6,217 nt of DNA from Candidatus Micrarchaeota archaeon RBG_16_49_10 (GTDB lineage: Archaea; Aenigmatarchaeota; Aenigmatarchaeia; CG10238-14). A program made the translations under genes and the position numbers. Shown here one piece after another: positions 4,649 to 6,217 of the stretch (its first letter is position 1; the number at the start of each line of letters is the position of its first letter). The stretch is taken from the NCBI GenBank assembly GCA_001784635.1, contig MFRS01000001.1:310-6526 (forward strand), given 5' to 3'. The notes beneath the pieces were generated by a model. It was not told the origin of the DNA, ran no database searches, and saw only the letters and a program-made list of their open reading frames with translations.

Positions 4649-5089
4649 TTTCTTCTCGCCAACGACTATCGTCGAGGAAAGCTCCTCTATACCTTCTATC
4701 TCCCTTATCCTCTCCACAAGCCTGGTGGTGTCCTTCAGCGCGCTAAGCCTGGCCTTGACAATCAAATCCCATTCGTTGCCCTTGACGTCCATTATCTCGC
4801 AGACCTCGCCAATCCTCTCAAGCTTGGTCATTATCTCGTCCAGGTTCCCCCTTTTCTCCCTCTTGTTGCTCTCTGCCAGGTTGATGAAGAGTAGCATGGA
4901 CACCGGCAGTCCGGCCTTCTCGTGGTCTATGGCCGCAGTATAGCCTTTGATGACGCCCTCCTTCTCCATCTGCCTCACCCTCCTGTGCACTGTGGAGATG
5001 GGCAGGCCCACCTTCATCGCGAGTTTCCTGGTGGACAGCTTCCCCTCCTTCTCGAGGATCTTCAGTATCATCTGGTCTTTCATCTTCAT
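4643..5089 (-). CDS. Lrp/AsnC-family transcriptional regulator
   Basis: The 148-aa protein has a typical two-domain plan. The N-terminal winged helix-turn-helix (about 2-55) includes LSTRKLAMKVGLPISTVHRR with recognition-helix residues STVHRRVRQ. A linker strand follows (GYTAAIDHEKAG), then a C-terminal RAM ligand-binding/oligomerisation domain beginning MLLFINL and including VKGNEWDLIVKARL, the usual G...D turn, and IEGIEELSSTIVV. Lrp proteins bind amino acids or other small molecules and act as dimers or octamers on DNA. The frame is open up to an ATG at 5140, but the start at 5089 (or Met3 of this call, 5083) is preferred: the HTH begins at once, the extra 17 residues are atypical, and a TATA-like box is centred 27 bp upstream of 5089. 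Divergent from the 70-aa gene, with repeats in between that could be its operators. Autoregulation is common in the family and inferred here. The effector is unknown. Confidence 0.9.
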   Translation of the reverse strand: MKMKDQMILKILEKEGKLSTRKLAMKVGLPISTVHRRVRQMEKEGVIKGYTAAIDHEKAGLPVSMLLFINLAESNKREKRGNLDEIMTKLERIGEVCEIMDVKGNEWDLIVKARLSALKDTTRLVERIREIEGIEELSSTIVVGEKKL

Positions 5090-5107
5090 AATCCCAATAT
5101 ATATAGA

Positions 5108-5123
5108 TAAACTTATAAACTTA
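5108..5123 (-). promoter_or_regulatory. Lrp promoter TATA within a tandem 8-bp repeat
   Basis: On the plus strand ATAAACTT is repeated directly twice. The minus strand gives a TTTATAA core centred 27 bp before the Lrp ATG at 5089. An operator overlapping the TATA box would fit Lrp autorepression, but this is inference. Confidence 0.5.
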
Positions 5124-5149
5124 TTGTACATTTGTCCCACTTTATTGTA
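5121..5149. repeat. Pair of TTATTGTA repeats 21 bp apart in the divergent Lrp promoter
   Basis: TTATTGTA occurs at 5121-5128 and 5142-5149, a spacing of two helical turns, placing both on the same DNA face. They lie between the Lrp TATA box (-) and that of the 70-aa gene (+). They are candidate operator half-sites for the adjacent Lrp protein; chance in AT-rich DNA is possible. Confidence 0.4.
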
Positions 5150-5160
5150 AAAAATATTTA
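5150..5160 (+). promoter_or_regulatory. TATA-like box for the 70-aa gene
   Basis: AAAAATATTTA is centred about 29 bp before the ATG at 5184, which predicts a leaderless or near-leaderless transcript starting at the first of several possible methionines. Confidence 0.5.
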
Positions 5161-5183
5161 ACTACCTGCGGGAATTCTCAATC

Positions 5184-5396
5184 ATGATGGTGGGGGGAAT
5201 GTTCGATTTTATGTACGCCAAGAAAGAGGTAGAATCGGATAGGCTAGCGGATTTCCTAGACTTAAAAACGAGGGAGGAGCTCATAGGGCTTCTCTCCAAG
5301 TTGCTGAAGGAATCGGAAATGAAATCGAATAACGACAAGGCTTCCAAGCTCAGGAAGGAAGTGGATGGCTTCAGCTTCGGCACGGATTACTGGTGA
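5184..5396 (+). CDS. Hypothetical protein, 70 aa, divergent from Lrp
   Basis: I do not recognise a family. It is a short, highly charged and probably mostly helical protein: a hydrophobic/aromatic N-terminus (GGMFDFMYAKK, 4-14), a helix around DRLADFLDL (19-27), an amphipathic helix REELIGLLSKLLKESE (30-45), a polar linker (46-60) and an aromatic tail ending FSFGTDYW. There is no transmembrane span or metal motif. The start at 5184 is favoured by the TATA spacing; an in-frame ATG at 5187 and one at 5199 (Met6) are alternatives. All three arginines are AGG, so it is native in style, and it is not one of the AT-rich orphans. Its last 10 bp overlap the 3' end of glyS on the other strand. Sharing a divergent promoter region with Lrp makes it a candidate Lrp target. 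Confidence 0.65.
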   Translation: MMVGGMFDFMYAKKEVESDRLADFLDLKTREELIGLLSKLLKESEMKSNNDKASKLRKEVDGFSFGTDYW

Positions 5397-6217
5397 TCCA
5401 GCCTTTCCCAGAGGATTTCCTTAAGCCTCTCTGCTGGCAACCTCTCCTGCTTTGTCGTGTCCCTGTCCCTTATGGTCACGGTGCTGTCCTCGAGGGTCTG
5501 GTAGTCGATTGTTATCGAGAAGGGCGTTCCAATCTCGTCCGCCCTCGCATACCTCTTACCAATCGAGCCGGACTCATCGTAGAACACGTCGAAGCACTTC
5601 TTCAGGTCCTCGTGTATCTCCTTTGCCCTTTCCGCAATCCCGTCCTTCTTCATCAGCGGGAACACCCCAGCAGTGTACGGGGCTATCTTCGCAGGGAACC
5701 TGAACCAGCTCCATCCCCTCTCCTTGTCCTCCACGAAGTTGTGGAGCAGAAGCCCTGTGATTATCCTCTCGGCCCCGAAGGAAGGCTCGATTACATGCGG
5801 TATTACCTTCTTCCCGTCGTCCTTCGTGACTGATAAATCCGTGCCAGAGCTCTTCATGTGGTTTTTGAGGTCATGGTCGGTCCTGTAAGCATTACCCACA
5901 GTCTCCTTCCACCCGAAGTCGAACTTAATCTCCAAATCATAGTTCCCTTTCGAGTAGTGCGGGGTCTCCTCCGGGAGCATGTGCCTGAACCTCAGGCAGT
6001 CCTCCGGTATGCCGAGGCTCTTGAAGAAGGCGAACTCCTTTGCCATGAAGAAGCCCACCCACTCGTTGGGTAGTATCCCCTTCTGGAGTGCGTCCTTGAC
6101 CTTGATTTTGATAATCTTCCCGTCAGCCTTCTGCGCCTCGCGCGTGACCAGGTTTATCTCCACATCCTTAATTTCGTCGAAGTGCGGGCATGCCGGCTCG
6201 TCCGGGTCGATGAACAT
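5387..6217 (-). CDS. glyS: Glycyl-tRNA synthetase (class II, alpha2 type), C-terminal part; 5' end outside window
   Basis: GlyRS charges tRNA-Gly with glycine in the cytosol. The window holds the last 276 residues, ending at TAA 5387-5389. The ATG at the very edge is an internal methionine: FIDPDEPACPHF follows class II motif 2 in this family, so motifs 1 and 2 lie beyond 6217. Visible landmarks are the FRHMLPEETPHYSKGNYDLE segment (77-96), GWKETVGNAYRTDHDL (102-117), and motif 3 EPSFGAERI (144-152) with its ATP-binding arginine (Arg151). The C-terminal anticodon-binding domain runs from about 175, with KIAPYTAGVFPLM (177-189), ARADEIGTPFSITIDY (224-239) and RDRDTTKQER (250-259). It is the single-chain archaeal/eukaryotic-type enzyme, not the bacterial alpha2beta2 form. 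The 3' end overlaps the convergent 70-aa gene by 10 bp. Arginine codons are mainly AGG, as in the core genes. Confidence 0.95.
   Translation of the reverse strand: MFIDPDEPACPHFDEIKDVEINLVTREAQKADGKIIKIKVKDALQKGILPNEWVGFFMAKEFAFFKSLGIPEDCLRFRHMLPEETPHYSKGNYDLEIKFDFGWKETVGNAYRTDHDLKNHMKSSGTDLSVTKDDGKKVIPHVIEPSFGAERIITGLLLHNFVEDKERGWSWFRFPAKIAPYTAGVFPLMKKDGIAERAKEIHEDLKKCFDVFYDESGSIGKRYARADEIGTPFSITIDYQTLEDSTVTIRDRDTTKQERLPAERLKEILWERLDHQ

Noticed and set aside
4381..4662. Minus-strand frames inside the uL16 gene
   Set aside because: They are antisense to a complete, highly conserved ribosomal protein, and no promoter or family similarity is visible.
5090..5140. N-terminal extension of Lrp to the ATG at 5140
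   Set aside because: The 17 extra residues are atypical for the family and would cover the TATA box and repeats; promoter spacing points to the ATG at 5089.
5393..6073. Plus-strand open frames opposite glyS
   Set aside because: They are antisense to clear GlyRS motifs (motif 3 and the anticodon-binding domain) and have the usual Pro/Arg/Ser-rich shadow composition.
1..6217. CRISPR array, insertion sequence, integrase, attachment-site repeats or replication origin
   Set aside because: No regularly spaced repeats, transposase or integrase motifs, or paired long repeats were seen on either strand.

Overview
The window looks like a compact archaeal chromosome segment. The evidence is a uL16 protein of the archaeal L10e type, an archaeal/eukaryotic-type class II glycyl-tRNA synthetase, an Lrp/AsnC regulator, no Shine-Dalgarno-type leaders, and TATA-like boxes centred about 24-29 bp upstream of most start codons (leaderless transcripts). 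The close packing and the use of both ThyA and folate-dependent DHFR would fit a small-genome (DPANN-like) archaeon. That placement is inference; no marker here fixes the lineage.

Layout: (1) 1-235 is the 3' end of serine hydroxymethyltransferase (+). (2) 270-794 is an orphan nucleotidyltransferase-fold gene (-). (3) 795-1072 is a promoter region with only doubtful mini-ORFs. (4) 1073-2412 is a thyA-folA operon with a 4-bp ATGA overlap (+). (5) 2432-2926 is an unknown 164-aa gene (-). (6) 3007-3432 is a small polytopic membrane protein (+). (7) 3481-3723 is an unknown 80-aa gene (-). (8) About 3763-3861 is a probable 3' remnant of a lost gene (+). (9) 3863-3982 is a 39-residue four-cysteine protein that is easily missed (-). 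(10) 4121-4648 is ribosomal protein uL16 (+). (11) 4643-5089 is an Lrp/AsnC regulator (-). (12) 5184-5396 is a 70-aa unknown protein (+). (13) 5387-6217 is the C-terminal part of glycyl-tRNA synthetase (-), whose 5' end lies beyond the window.

Functionally, SHMT makes methylene-THF, ThyA consumes it to make dTMP and DHF, and DHFR regenerates THF. The whole thymidylate cycle therefore sits within 2.4 kb, split only by the inserted nucleotidyltransferase gene. uL16, GlyRS and probably Lrp are housekeeping genes.

Two codon styles are interleaved. The housekeeping genes, the membrane gene and the 70-aa gene use AGG for nearly all arginines and prefer G/C at third positions. The minus-strand orphans (nucleotidyltransferase, 164-aa and 80-aa genes) are AT-richer and use much more AGA; the 39-aa gene is also AT-rich but has no arginine. 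This suggests accessory genes dropped between core genes. No rRNA, tRNA, CRISPR array, transposase or integrase was recognised.
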